Source: Paraliobacillus sp. PM-2
GTDB taxonomy: Bacteria > Bacillota > Bacilli > Bacillales > Amphibacillaceae
NCBI RefSeq assembly: GCF_001368815.1
Contig: NZ_CTEI01000001.1
Span: 124,001 to 188,000 of the forward strand
Direction of reading: 5' to 3'
Length of the DNA stretch: 64,000 nucleotides
Shown here: piece by piece, positions 1 through 8,592 of the stretch
How positions within the stretch are numbered: position 1 is the first letter of the stretch
How the letters are laid out: each line of letters begins with the position of its first letter
Notes under the pieces: generated by a model
What the model saw: the letters and a program-made list of their open reading frames with translations, nothing else
Database searches by the model: none
Told to the model about the DNA's origin: nothing
Translations under genes and position numbers: made by a program

Positions 1-454
1 GACCAATAATTTCACGATTATATAAATCTACTAAAACGCAAATATAATGCCATTTCTGCCCAACCTTCACGTAGGTTAAATCGCTTACAATTACTTTTAA
101 TTCTTCATCTTGGTCAAATGCTCGATTGAGCGTGTTTCCAACTACTGATTCATTGCACGATGATTTGGACGGTTTAAATTGAGCGACTGTATATTTTGAG
201 ACAAGTCCTTGTTCTTTCATGATTCGTCCAATTCGACGTCGTGACACAACCCAGCCAAGTTTTTTTAACTCAACCTTAATCTTTCGTTGACCATAGTTAT
301 GACGACTTTTCTTAAAAATAGCAACAATCAGATCTGTTAATTCTTGATTCTGATCATCACGAATTTTTGCTTCGTAATAATACGTACTTCGGGCAATTTG
401 CAGGACGTCGCACATTGCTGATACCGAGTATTTGTGACGGTTATTTCGGATCAC
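1..454 (-). CDS. IS3-family transposase OrfB, partial
   Basis: Reading the minus strand from the GTG at 454 gives VIRNNRHKYSVSAMCDVL, then the HTH_21-like segment (QIARSTYYYEAK, KKSRHNYGQRKIK) and the start of the rve DDE integrase core, with SDLTYVKVGQKWHYICVL carrying the first catalytic Asp. The frame is open to the window edge, so the second Asp and the Glu are not visible. It is in the -1 frame relative to orfA and overlaps its stop codon, so it is probably made as an OrfAB fusion by ribosomal frameshifting; independent initiation at the GTG is the alternative. Confidence 0.85.
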   Translation of the reverse strand, partial: MIRNNRHKYSVSAMCDVLQIARSTYYYEAKIRDDQNQELTDLIVAIFKKSRHNYGQRKIKVELKKLGWVVSRRRIGRIMKEQGLVSKYTVAQFKPSKSSCNESVVGNTLNRAFDQDEELKVIVSDLTYVKVGQKWHYICVLVDLYNREIIG

Positions 455-456
455 AT

Positions 457-741
457 CTACTTTCGTCCCATGATCAGCGCGGCCTGCTTTAAAATATCAT
501 TTTCCATGGCCAACTTTTGATTTTCTTTACGAAGTTTGATTAATTCTTCTTGTTCCGGTGTGCGATTATCTTTTTCCTGAAACGATCCACTATCATGATA
601 CTGACGAACCCACTTATCAAAGGATGAAGGGGTTAATTCATAGTCTTTAATTATTTCGGCACGGGGTTTACCAGATGCATGCAATTGTACCATCTGTTCT
701 TTGAATTCTTTAGAAAAGCTTCGTCTCATTCTTCTGGTCAT
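457..741 (-). CDS. IS3-family transposase OrfA
   Basis: A 94-residue basic protein with an N-terminal helix-turn-helix of the HTH_Tnp_1/IS3_IS911 family (RRSFSKEFKEQMVQLHASGK, then SSFDKWVRQY) and a C-terminal coiled coil (EELIKLRKENQKLAMENDIL) for multimerisation. It binds the element ends and partners OrfB in strand transfer. AAGGAG lies about 8 nt before the ATG. The end IMGRK is the usual point where IS3 ribosomes shift into OrfB. Length and layout are normal for the family. Confidence 0.9.
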   Translation of the reverse strand: MTRRMRRSFSKEFKEQMVQLHASGKPRAEIIKDYELTPSSFDKWVRQYHDSGSFQEKDNRTPEQEELIKLRKENQKLAMENDILKQAALIMGRK

Positions 742-806
742 TTATAAAACTCCTTGGCTTTTTATTTGAACCAAGTCTAACTGACCTTAACTAACTTGTC
801 CAACCA

Positions 807-893
807 AGTGTAACCGATTCATATAGAGGATTCTACGAATATGGAAAAGTAGCATCAAAAGGTCAACACGAAAAAATACTTGATACAAAATGA
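807..893 (+). pseudogene. 3' remnant of a gene cut by the IS
   Basis: An open frame without a start runs from the IS border to TGA 891-893 and ends RGFYEYGKVASKGQHEKI plus four residues. The stop is followed immediately by the ribosome binding site of the next small ORF (GAGGTGAAGG), the spacing of translationally coupled operon genes. I read it as the last ~25 codons of a gene that stood upstream of the recombinase operon before the IS landed. I do not recognise the protein. Chance coding is possible at this length. Confidence 0.4.
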
Positions 894-903
894 GGTGAAG
901 GTA

Positions 904-1026
904 GTGGAAGAAAAAGAAAGTAGTGTGCTAATACCTAGTGAAACAGAAGCTAAGAAAAGCGAAGCTATTATGCTTATAGCAGAAATGATAAAAAAACACA
1001 GTCAATATGTAGACTTTGGAAAATAA
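904..1026 (+). CDS. Small hypothetical protein upstream of recombinase
   Basis: A GTG-started frame of 40 codons preceded by GAGGTGAAGG (891-900). The product is acidic at the N-terminus (VEEKESSVLIPSETEAKKSE) and ends in an amphipathic helix (AIMLIAEMIKKHSQYVDFGK). It lies between the remnant of a truncated gene and the serine recombinase on the same strand, so it probably belonged to the same operon. No family recognised; a small regulator or accessory factor of the element is a guess from position only. Confidence 0.5.
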   Translation: MEEKESSVLIPSETEAKKSEAIMLIAEMIKKHSQYVDFGK

Positions 1027-1029
1027 AAG

Positions 1030-1055
1030 CTAGGATGAGGGGGGCCCTCTCCTAG
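1030..1055 (+). other. GC-rich intercistronic hairpin before recombinase
   Basis: CTAGGA-GAGGG pairs with CCCTC-TCCTAG, with a single bulged T (1036) and a GGG loop. It sits 8 nt before the ribosome binding site of the recombinase (AAAGGAG, 1063-1069). No U-run follows, so it is not a classical terminator; it could limit read-through or protect the recombinase mRNA 5' end. Confidence 0.5.
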
Positions 1056-1077
1056 TCATCAAAAAGGAGAAATGAAA

Positions 1078-2613
1078 ATGGGTAAAACTGCTGGGATTTA
1101 TATAAGAGTATCTACAGAAGAACAGAAGAATGGTTACTCTTTAGATGCACAAGAAAAGACTCTAAGAGAATATGCAAAGAATAAGGGATATGATGTTTTT
1201 GATGTGTACAAGGATGGTGGATATTCTGGTAAGGACTTTAATCGTCCTGAAGTGCAACGGTTGTTTAAGGATTTAAGCGCTGACAAAGTAGATGTAATTC
1301 TAGTATGGAAAGTAGATAGGTTATCACGTAATAATGGCGATGTAATGTCACTAATCGATAACGAATTAAAACCTAATGATAAAAATTTAATTATAACTTC
1401 AATCGATATGGAATCATCTACAACGATTGGACACATGTTCATTTCCCTTTTAGGAACCTTTGCTAGTTATGAAAGAGCAACAATAATAGATAGGGTTAAT
1501 TCAGGCATGAGACAACGAGCCGAACAGGGTTATTGGAATGGCGGAATTATTTTAGGTTATGATTCTGTAGATAAAAATCTAGTGATTAATCAAGAGGAGG
1601 GTGAATTAGTAAAAGAAATATTTGAGTTAAGGTCAATTGGTAAAGGTTACAAGGTAATTGCCAACATACTTAATGGAAAGGGACACAAGACAAAGAAGGG
1701 AAAGGATTTTAGTATAGCCGGAATAAAAGCAATATTACACAATCATGTGTATAGGGGTAAACTTGTATGGAGGAAACACGCTGAGTGGAGTACCAAAAGA
1801 AGAAAAGGAAAAACTGAACCGATAATCGTGCAAGGTCATCATGAACCTATTATAACTGAAGAGTTGTGGAACAAGGTGCAGTCAGTAAATGAAGCACAAA
1901 AGAAGTCGTTTACCACTAATCGTAATTTTAATGGCAATTTATTTTTAACAGGAATATTAAAGTGTCCTAAGTGTGGAGCAGGAACTGTTTTAAGCAAATC
2001 AAAAGGAAGCAAGGGTTATTTGTATTACTACATGTGCCAAGCCTTTCACACAAAAGGGAAGTCTGCTTGCCGATCTAATCTAATCAAAAAGGAAGTGATA
2101 GAACCAAAAGTATTGGGGACTATTAAGCAAATGATTAACAATAAGCTTTTTGTAGAGAGTGTGGTTAAGGAAATAAAGGACAAAAATAATGATGAGAACA
2201 GCTTGTACTCCAAAGAAATAAAAATTTTTAAACGACAATTACAGAAGCTATTTGACAAGAGGTCTAAGCTAGATGAAGATTATTTTAATGATAATATAGA
2301 GGCTAGTACTTATAATAGGCTAATAGAAGGGTTGCAAAGTAAAATTCATGAATTAGAACAAAGCATTAGGACATTAGAAAGTAAACTAGAGAGCCAGGGT
2401 GTAGAATTAGATGAAGACATGATAATTTATGTCTTAAGAAACTTTGAACAGCTATTTGAAAAAGCTGATGATAAAGATAAAAAGCTATTAATAAGGTCGT
2501 TGATTAAGGAAATACACGTTAAAGAAAACCGGAAGGAAATCGAGAAGATAACCTTCTGGTTTTCTTCTGTAGATGTTTTACCACCTAATAAAGTGCGAAG
2601 AACCGTACCATAA
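1078..2613 (+). CDS. Large serine recombinase (integrase type)
   Basis: Phage/ICE-type large serine recombinase of about 511 residues that cuts and rejoins att sites through a Ser-phosphate intermediate. The N-terminal resolvase domain carries the active-site motif YIRVSTEEQ (Ser12 from this start) and the conserved VWKVDRLSRN and FASYERA motifs. The recombinase domain follows (GYWNGGIILGYDS onward), then a zinc ribbon (CPKCG, later CRSN) and a long coiled coil near residues 370-440, ending VRRTVP. The ATG at 1078 is chosen over the one at 1072 because it lies 8 nt from AAAGGAG. Full-length, so possibly active. No prophage or ICE genes follow on the right, and an IS sits on the left, so it may be the last piece of an integrated element whose rest is beyond the left edge, or a relic. 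Confidence 0.93.
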   Translation: MGKTAGIYIRVSTEEQKNGYSLDAQEKTLREYAKNKGYDVFDVYKDGGYSGKDFNRPEVQRLFKDLSADKVDVILVWKVDRLSRNNGDVMSLIDNELKPNDKNLIITSIDMESSTTIGHMFISLLGTFASYERATIIDRVNSGMRQRAEQGYWNGGIILGYDSVDKNLVINQEEGELVKEIFELRSIGKGYKVIANILNGKGHKTKKGKDFSIAGIKAILHNHVYRGKLVWRKHAEWSTKRRKGKTEPIIVQGHHEPIITEELWNKVQSVNEAQKKSFTTNRNFNGNLFLTGILKCPKCGAGTVLSKSKGSKGYLYYYMCQAFHTKGKSACRSNLIKKEVIEPKVLGTIKQMINNKLFVESVVKEIKDKNNDENSLYSKEIKIFKRQLQKLFDKRSKLDEDYFNDNIEASTYNRLIEGLQSKIHELEQSIRTLESKLESQGVELDEDMIIYVLRNFEQLFEKADDKDKKLLIRSLIKEIHVKENRKEIEKITFWFSSVDVLPPNKVRRTVP

Positions 2614-2738
2614 GTAAAAGAGGTTTTTAAAAAATAGCACCAACTCAAAAATAATCCCAAAAATTTTAACGATTATTAGTCATATAGTTTGCATTAGTCG
2701 AATAGAATCTAAAGGATGACTATACTAGGGGTGAATAT

Positions 2739-3530
2739 ATGGCTAATGCATTTGTTTCACGTTCACTAGATGAAATTCGTTTCTGGTCCAGAATAATGAA
2801 AGAGCATGCTTTATTTTTAAGTCTTGGATTTAACTATAATGATACAAAGTTAATTCAAGAAGCGCAGCAATTTATTGATTTATTTGAACGAATTGAACAA
2901 GAATTAAGTAGCTTTTCCGAAAACTCCGAACCTGAACGAATTAAAAATTTCAATATCCAAGTGTATCAAGCTGCTACTTCGATATGGGCATATAAACGAA
3001 AACTTTTAGGATTATCATTACGTTGTGAAATTGTATCCAACAACTATCCGTTATTACTTGATCACACAAGCCGTGAAGCAGCATATTTTGCTAATCGTTT
3101 AAAGGAGTTAAATGAAGGGAAGTTAAAACCGCTGCCAGAAACCATTATAAAAGAGAATGTTTTCTTTCTAAGAATTATGGCAGATCATTCTAAATTCATC
3201 GGTCACCTCCTTGATCCTTCTGAAAGGAAGTTAGTTGATCAAGCTCGAGAATTCAGTCATGATTTTGATCAATTAGTATTTCAAGCATTAGATATGGACT
3301 CCATGCGGCCTCAATCAGAAACAGTACCACTTTTAGACCAGTTCTTAGATCAAAACCGTGTTTCAGTAACCTCTTTACGTGATTTTAAGAAAACCGCAAG
3401 TGAATTAATAGAGGAATGTAAAATTAAAAGTAATATTCATCCACTTCTTGCAGACCACGTATTCCGCGAAGCTGACAGGTTCCTGCACATTATTGATATG
3501 TTCGATGAAAGCCTCACCCAGAATAATTAG
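2739..3530 (+). CDS. DUF2935 protein, two four-helix repeats
   Basis: A 263-residue all-helical soluble protein with two copies of the DUF2935 repeat (about residues 10-125 and 137-255). Each copy has the same His/Glu pattern: RIMKEHALFL and DHTSREAAYF in the first, RIMADHSKFI and DHVFREADRF in the second. Such patterns suggest a metal-binding, hemerythrin/ferritin-like bundle, and the family is common in spore-forming Firmicutes, but its function is not established. The ATG follows GGGGTG at about 8 nt. It is a single-gene unit with its own terminator. Its place next to the recombinase is probably only the element border. Confidence 0.85.
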   Translation: MANAFVSRSLDEIRFWSRIMKEHALFLSLGFNYNDTKLIQEAQQFIDLFERIEQELSSFSENSEPERIKNFNIQVYQAATSIWAYKRKLLGLSLRCEIVSNNYPLLLDHTSREAAYFANRLKELNEGKLKPLPETIIKENVFFLRIMADHSKFIGHLLDPSERKLVDQAREFSHDFDQLVFQALDMDSMRPQSETVPLLDQFLDQNRVSVTSLRDFKKTASELIEECKIKSNIHPLLADHVFREADRFLHIIDMFDESLTQNN

Positions 3531-3564
3531 TAGGTTACTAGCTAAACTGGCTTAGTAAAGAATC

Positions 3565-3598
3565 GGGCGCGTTTGTTTGATAACGCGTCTTTTATTTT
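3565..3598 (+). terminator. Rho-independent terminator of DUF2935 gene
   Basis: GGCGCGTT pairs with AACGCGTC (one G-U pair) around a TTGTTTGAT-type loop and is followed by TTTTATTTT. Confidence 0.8.
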
Positions 3599-3664
3599 GG
3601 CCATTATTAATGAATATAATCAGAAAAGTACTGAAGTTGACTGCACTTTAACCTCTCCTACTTG

Positions 3665-3832
3665 TTATTGAAAGATAATAAATTGAATTGTGAATATGAT
3701 TAGAAAGATTACACCTACAACTAGTAAACCTATATGAACAAATTTTTGAGGAAATGTTTCTGCTTTCACTTTTTTTATTGTTACTAGCGTAAACAATGTT
3801 AATAAAACACCAAATAATAAAATTATATCCAA
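3665..3832 (-). CDS. Small two-helix membrane protein
   Basis: A TTG-started frame of 55 codons with GGAGGG about 8 nt upstream. The product is almost entirely two hydrophobic helices (MDIILLFGVLLTLFTLVTI and HIGLLVVGVIFLIIFTIQ) joined by a positively charged loop (KKVKAETFPQK), so both termini are probably on the outer side. Codon use and the good ribosome binding site argue for a real gene. No family recognised. It is convergent with the DUF2935 gene and stands alone. Confidence 0.6.
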   Translation of the reverse strand: MDIILLFGVLLTLFTLVTIKKVKAETFPQKFVHIGLLVVGVIFLIIFTIQFIIFQ

Positions 3833-4325
3833 TTAAATACCCTCCAATTGAATTGTGTTTTTATATTAAATAATATTTTCTAGTAGTAAACAAAATGACT
3901 AGATGGCATAATTATTTAAAAGATGAATATTATGCATATACAACTAAATATAAAATAAGGATAGGAAAATTACTAGTCTGTTAGATTTACCTAAAACAAA
4001 AACATGGATGGAGAACTTAAAACAAAAGTAGATTACTTAGATGTATCGATAGAATGACGGTTGATGGATACGTGAATGGCTATGCATATTTATGTAAATT
4101 AAAACGAGTATAACTGAATAAATGTAGTAGTTCAAACAACTGACATAAAATATCTATATACATATGCAACCATTTTGAATATACTGAATTTATAGAAATT
4201 TTTCACTAATCTAATATGGTAAAGGAAAAATAGTTCCTAATCCATAAAAAAGAACATCACGAGGATCAATAAACACACTAATGTGAAATACATCACAAAA
4301 CAACAGAGCTGAAAGGAGTATAGGT
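3833..4325. other. AT-rich intergenic region before pntA
   Basis: No convincing gene. The right part must hold the pntA promoter. AAAGGAG at 4312-4318 is the pntA ribosome binding site. The left edge holds the promoter of the small membrane protein. Confidence 0.5.
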
Positions 4326-5873
4326 ATGAAAATAGGGATACCAAAGGAAAGTTATACTGGGGAAACCCGGGTTGCTGCGATTCCTAAAACGGTGGAACAG
4401 CTAAAGAAATTCGGTTTTGATATTTTGGTTGAAGTTGGGGCCGGAGAGCAAGCTAGTTTTACGGATGAGCAATATCAAAAGGCAGGAGCGGTCCATGCAA
4501 GTCCTGCTGACGTTTGGCAATCGGACATCATTTACAAAATAAACCCGCCAAGCGAGGATGAGATCGCAAAGATGAAAGAAGGCGCGACGTTAGTAAGTTT
4601 GATTTTTCCGCGTCAAAACGAGGAGTTAATTGATCGACTCAATCAGAAAAAAATTAATGTATTAGCGATGGATATGGTGCCACGGATTTCTCGCGCACAG
4701 TCTGTTGATGTCTTGTCTTCTATGGCCAACATTGGCGGATATCGAGCGATAATGGAGGCGTCACATGCCTTTGGTCGTTTTCTGAATGGACAAATCACTG
4801 CGGCGGGTAAAGTGCCACCTGCGAAAGTATTTGTTATTGGTGCTGGAGTAGCTGGTCTAGCTGCAATTGGTACTGGTCGTTCGCTTGGAGCGATTGTTCG
4901 AGCGTTTGATGCGCGTTCAGAAGTGGCGGAACAAATTGAATCCATGGGTGGAGAGTTTTTAAGAGTAGACATCGATGAAGATGGATCTACCGACTCTGGA
5001 TATGCAAAAGAAATGTCAGAGGCTTTTATCAAAGCGGAAATGGACTTAATAGCAGAACAGGCGAAAGAAGTAGATATCATCATCACCACCGCATTAATCC
5101 AAGGGAAACCAGCACCGAAGCTTATTACTAAAGAGATGGTAGATAGCATGAAGCCCGGATCAGTAATTGTGGACATGGCTGCCCTTACAGGTGGTAACTG
5201 TGAATATACCGTTCCTGATGAATTAGTTGTAACAGAATCTGGCGTGAAAATTATTGGATATACCGATCTTCCAGGACGCATGCCGGGGCAAGCTTCTGAT
5301 ATGTTTGCAACCAACTTGGTTAATTTAACAAAGTTGTTATGTAAAGAAAAAGACGGAAATATCACTATTGATTTTGATGATGTGATTTTACGAAACATGG
5401 CGGTTACGCGTGATGGACAAGTAACCTTTCCACCACCTGAAATAAGTGTCTCTGCTGCTCCAGTAAAGGAAGAAGAAAATCAACCGGCATTAGAAACAAA
5501 TGTAAAAGAACCGAAAAACCGCGCTGGTTGGAAATATGGTTTTGGTATAGCTGCTATGCTTTTATTCGGTTGGGTTGGGCAAGTATCACCGCCAGAATTT
5601 TTATCTCATTTTACGGTTTTCTTCCTTGCGATCGTGGTAGGCTATTACGTGATTTGGAAGGTAACATCAGCTTTGCACACGCCGCTTATGTCCGTTTCAA
5701 ATGCGATCTCAGGTATTATTGTAGTTGGTGCATTATTGCAGATTACTAGTGATATATTGGCAGTTAAGATTATCGCTTTTATTGGTATTTTAATAGCGTC
5801 TATTAATATTTTTGGTGGTTTTATGGTCACACACCGTATGTTAAAGATGTTTAGAATGGATCAGGAGGTGTAA
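4326..5873 (+). CDS. pntA: NAD(P) transhydrogenase alpha subunit
   Basis: Alpha subunit (515 aa) of the proton-translocating transhydrogenase, which couples hydride transfer from NADH to NADP+ to proton entry. Residues 1-380 form the alanine-dehydrogenase-like NAD-binding dI domain, starting MKIGIPKES and with the Rossmann motif GAGVAG at 172-177 and the mobile-loop region GYTDLPGRM. The C-terminal third has four membrane helices (about 405-510), as in the Escherichia coli alpha chain, so the two-gene architecture is used rather than a split PntAa/PntAb. It is followed 3 nt later by pntB. Many Bacillaceae, including Bacillus subtilis, lack this enzyme; here it is an extra NADPH source. Confidence 0.96.
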   Translation: MKIGIPKESYTGETRVAAIPKTVEQLKKFGFDILVEVGAGEQASFTDEQYQKAGAVHASPADVWQSDIIYKINPPSEDEIAKMKEGATLVSLIFPRQNEELIDRLNQKKINVLAMDMVPRISRAQSVDVLSSMANIGGYRAIMEASHAFGRFLNGQITAAGKVPPAKVFVIGAGVAGLAAIGTGRSLGAIVRAFDARSEVAEQIESMGGEFLRVDIDEDGSTDSGYAKEMSEAFIKAEMDLIAEQAKEVDIIITTALIQGKPAPKLITKEMVDSMKPGSVIVDMAALTGGNCEYTVPDELVVTESGVKIIGYTDLPGRMPGQASDMFATNLVNLTKLLCKEKDGNITIDFDDVILRNMAVTRDGQVTFPPPEISVSAAPVKEEENQPALETNVKEPKNRAGWKYGFGIAAMLLFGWVGQVSPPEFLSHFTVFFLAIVVGYYVIWKVTSALHTPLMSVSNAISGIIVVGALLQITSDILAVKIIAFIGILIASINIFGGFMVTHRMLKMFRMDQEV

Positions 5874-5876
5874 GGA

Positions 5877-7283
5877 ATGGGAATGTCTCAAGGTTTAGTT
5901 ACTGTCGCATATATCATCGCTGGTATCCTATTTATCCTTAGCTTAGCTGGTCTATCGAAACAAGAAACCGCTAAAAATGGGAACATATATGGCATGATTG
6001 GAATGGTTATTGCAATAGTTGCCACTATTTTGAGTATAAATCTTGATAAGGAAGCGTGGATCTACGTTATAGTAGCAGTGCTGCTTGGTGCCTTAATCGG
6101 TATTTTTTCAGCAACAAAAGTAAAAATGACGGAAATGCCACAACTGATCGCAGCTTTAAATAGTTTTGTAGGCTTAGCTGCTGTGTTAGTTGGTTTTAAT
6201 AGTTTTATAAAAATATATACACATGTGCCAGTTCGTGATGTTCATTTAAACATTGAATTAATTGAAGTATATGTTGGTGTACTTATTGGTGCGATTACAT
6301 TCACTGGATCTATTGTCGCTTTTGGTAAATTGCATGGCATGATTGGATCAAAACTCCTTTCCTATCCGTTTAAGGGAGCCGTGAATGTCATCCTTATAGT
6401 CAGCTCTGTTGTTCTCATGTATTTATTTATTGTCGAGGGAACTTCGTTAAACGCACTTATTTATTTAGTCATCATGACCGTGTTAGCACTGTATTTAGGT
6501 TGGCAAATGGTGATGTCCATTGGTGGGGCAGATATGCCGGTTGTTATCTCGGTGTTGAACTCTCTATCTGGGTGGGCGGCAGCAGCGGCCGGATTCTTGC
6601 TATCAAATGACCTGTTAATAATTACTGGTGCTTTGGTAGGTTCATCTGGTTGGATTTTATCTTACGTAATGTGTAAGGGGATGAATCGATCAATCGTTTC
6701 TGTTATTGCAGGTGGATTTGGTGACCAAGGATCTAGTGCATCAGCTGCTGGAGAAGCGGGTGAGCACCGTGAAATAAGTGCAGAAGATGTAGCAGAAATG
6801 TTAAAACAATCAAGCTCTGTTATCATTACGCCAGGTTATGGCATGGCTGTCGCACATGCACAATATCCCATTGCAGAAATGACAAAAAAATTACGCAATC
6901 AAGGGGTAACCGTTCGTTTCGCGATTCATCCAGTTGCAGGTCGCTTACCTGGCCATATGAATGTGCTTTTGGCGGAAGCAAATGTACCATATGACATTGT
7001 GTTGGAAATGGATGAAATCAATGATGATTTTCCTGAAACAGATACAGTGCTTGTTATTGGTGCCAATGATACGGTGAATCCAGCGGCACAAGATGATCCA
7101 ACTGGTCCAATTGCTGGCATGCCCGTTTTGGAAGTGTGGAAAGCAAGAAATGTTGTCGTGATGAAACGTTCCATGGGTGTAGGTTATGCTGGTGTTCAAA
7201 ACCCGCTGTTCTTTAAAGAAAATACAAGTATGTGTTTTGGAGACGCAAAAGAGACAACGGATAAGATATTACATTCGATATAA
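5877..7283 (+). CDS. pntB: NAD(P) transhydrogenase beta subunit
   Basis: Beta subunit (468 aa). The first ~270 residues are about nine membrane helices forming the proton channel; the rest is the NADP(H)-binding dIII domain with the conserved motifs [40 protein letters not shown] and [10 protein letters not shown]. These are hallmarks of PntB. GGAGGTG at the end of pntA serves as its ribosome binding site, so translation is coupled. A strong terminator follows, making pntAB a two-gene operon. Confidence 0.97.
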   Translation: MGMSQGLVTVAYIIAGILFILSLAGLSKQETAKNGNIYGMIGMVIAIVATILSINLDKEAWIYVIVAVLLGALIGIFSATKVKMTEMPQLIAALNSFVGLAAVLVGFNSFIKIYTHVPVRDVHLNIELIEVYVGVLIGAITFTGSIVAFGKLHGMIGSKLLSYPFKGAVNVILIVSSVVLMYLFIVEGTSLNALIYLVIMTVLALYLGWQMVMSIGGADMPVVISVLNSLSGWAAAAAGFLLSNDLLIITGALVGSSGWILSYVMCKGMNRSIVSVIAGGFGDQGSSASAAGEAGEHREISAEDVAEMLKQSSSVIITPGYGMAVAHAQYPIAEMTKKLRNQGVTVRFAIHPVAGRLPGHMNVLLAEANVPYDIVLEMDEINDDFPETDTVLVIGANDTVNPAAQDDPTGPIAGMPVLEVWKARNVVVMKRSMGVGYAGVQNPLFFKENTSMCFGDAKETTDKILHSI

Positions 7284-7293
7284 GATAACGATG

Positions 7294-7341
7294 AAAAACC
7301 CTCGTAAATGCAGAAATCGGCCTGCATTTACGAGGGTTTTC
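7294..7341 (+). terminator. Strong terminator of pntAB
   Basis: AAAACCCTCGTAAATGCAG (7295-7313) pairs perfectly with 7322-7340, an 8-nt loop between. A T-run is built into the 3' arm (GGGTTTTC). It could act in both directions. Confidence 0.9.
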
Positions 7342-7508
7342 ATATCAGTACTATCACCCTAAGAGTAGCCCATCCTTGTTTAATCCTAATAGCCAATATT
7401 TTAATAATGCATCCATTGTAAATGAGTATTTAGGTATATTATATTGTTAACTTCAAGAAATCCTAGAAGGCGTTACTTTTATGAGACCAACAAAATTACA
7501 AGGATCTT

Positions 7509-8345
7509 TTATCGCCCTCCCTTATAGCCCTCTCTTAGTATTTCTTGTACGCTATGGACAGTTACATAGGCATTTGAATCAATATCTTGGATTATTTTTT
7601 TTAATTGGACAATTTCTTGCTTATTAATTACAATATACAAAACCTCTTTATTTCTATTAGTATATCCACCTCTTCCTTCTAAAACAGTTATACCTCGAGT
7701 CATCCTGTTTGTCACCTTATCCAGAACTTCATCGGGAAAGCTTGAAATAATTAAAACAGCTGTACGTTCATTTGTTCCTTCCACCACAACATCAATTACT
7801 TTAGCACCAACGTAAACGGAGATTAGTGTATACATGGCTTTTTCTTGTCCGATGATGAAAGTAGAACTTGCGATAACCGTAATATCAATAACGAGCATCC
7901 CTTTTCCGATACTCCAACCCCATAACTGATTTGCCAGCCTAGCAGGAATTGAAGCTCCACCAGCTGTTCCGCCTGCACGAAATGTAAGTCCAAGTCCGAT
8001 ACCAACCATCAAACCGGCGAATAAGGCAGCTAATAATGTATCCCCATTTATTTCTTGTCCCCAACCGAATGTAAAATGTAAAAAGAGTGAAGAAAAAATG
8101 ATGGAAATCACGGTATAAATAGTTACACGTCTATCAAAAAATTTGTAACCAACTACCAATAAAGCTGAATTAATGACAAAGTTGACAATACCAGGAGACC
8201 ATTGGAATAAATAGTACGTAACCACGGTGATCCCAATTGTACCACCCTCTGATAAGCGGTTGGGAATAGCAAAATAATTAATACCAATAGCAAAAATAAA
8301 TGATCCAACAATAACAAGAAGTACATCTTTAATTGTTCTATTCAC
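7509..8345 (-). CDS. YitT family (DUF161/DUF2179) membrane protein
   Basis: A 278-residue YitT-type protein: five to six N-terminal membrane helices with the family's glycine-rich signature (GLGLTFRAGGTAGGASIPAR), then a C-terminal cytoplasmic DUF2179 domain of ferredoxin-like fold (EVLDKVTNRMTRGITVLEGR and the VLYIVINKQEI strand). The molecular role is unsettled. The start is the GTG at 8345: AAAGGAGGA lies 6 nt upstream, a promoter lies just above, and upstream codons run through a terminator. It is monocistronic. A paralogue of the several YitT proteins of Bacillus; which one cannot be said. Confidence 0.9.
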   Translation of the reverse strand: MNRTIKDVLLVIVGSFIFAIGINYFAIPNRLSEGGTIGITVVTYYLFQWSPGIVNFVINSALLVVGYKFFDRRVTIYTVISIIFSSLFLHFTFGWGQEINGDTLLAALFAGLMVGIGLGLTFRAGGTAGGASIPARLANQLWGWSIGKGMLVIDITVIASSTFIIGQEKAMYTLISVYVGAKVIDVVVEGTNERTAVLIISSFPDEVLDKVTNRMTRGITVLEGRGGYTNRNKEVLYIVINKQEIVQLKKIIQDIDSNAYVTVHSVQEILREGYKGGR

Positions 8346-8385
8346 TGTTTTCCTCCTTTCATTTAACATCAGATTATGGATGGGA

Positions 8386-8414
8386 AGTATACATATTTTT
8401 AAATGAGTCATCAA
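8386..8414 (-). promoter_or_regulatory. SigA-type promoter of the yitT-like gene
   Basis: On the minus strand, -35 TTGATG (8414-8409), a 17-nt spacer and -10 TATACT (8391-8386). It lies downstream of the terminator of the previous transcript and 40 nt before the GTG start. Confidence 0.65.
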
Positions 8415-8433
8415 GAATTTTTCGTATAATAAT

Positions 8434-8488
8434 AAAAAAACCTTATAATTAAATTTGACAGTCTTGTCCAAATCTTTAATTATAAGGT
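8434..8488 (-). terminator. Terminator of the amidohydrolase transcript
   Basis: A perfect 14-bp inverted repeat: ACCTTATAATTAAA (8440-8453) with its complement at 8475-8488. On the minus strand it is followed by seven T (8440-8434). It separates the amidohydrolase from the yitT-like gene. Confidence 0.85.
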
Positions 8489-8592
8489 GAGTACAAATAA
8501 TCTTCATTGATTATGTACCTATACTATAAAGGTTGACAAACTCTATATTAGATTTATTTTATAATCATCATTGTATAATGTTATAACTTGTA

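Larger units (their letters stand above)
1..806 (-). mobile_element. IS3-family insertion sequence, 3' part cut by window edge
   Basis: Two overlapping reading frames on the minus strand have the IS3 layout: a short helix-turn-helix OrfA with a leucine-zipper tail, then an OrfB integrase in the -1 frame. The outer end on the orfA side is placed near 806 because the minus strand there begins TGGTTGGACAAG, a TG start as usual for IS3 ends, and because a foreign reading frame resumes at 807. The other end lies outside the window, so no inverted repeat or target duplication can be checked. Confidence 0.8.

Noticed and set aside
2614-2738. Region after the recombinase searched for an att core or terminal repeat
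   Set aside because: No convincing direct or inverted repeat of a sequence elsewhere in the window.
4643-5398. 251-codon open frame antisense to pntA
   Set aside because: Opposite strand of a strongly conserved gene; the protein has no recognisable motifs and the frame is a side effect of pntA codon use.
8533-8565. Plus-strand TTGACA followed by TATAAT-like sequence after the amidohydrolase gene
   Set aside because: Spacing is over 20 nt and no plus-strand gene follows.
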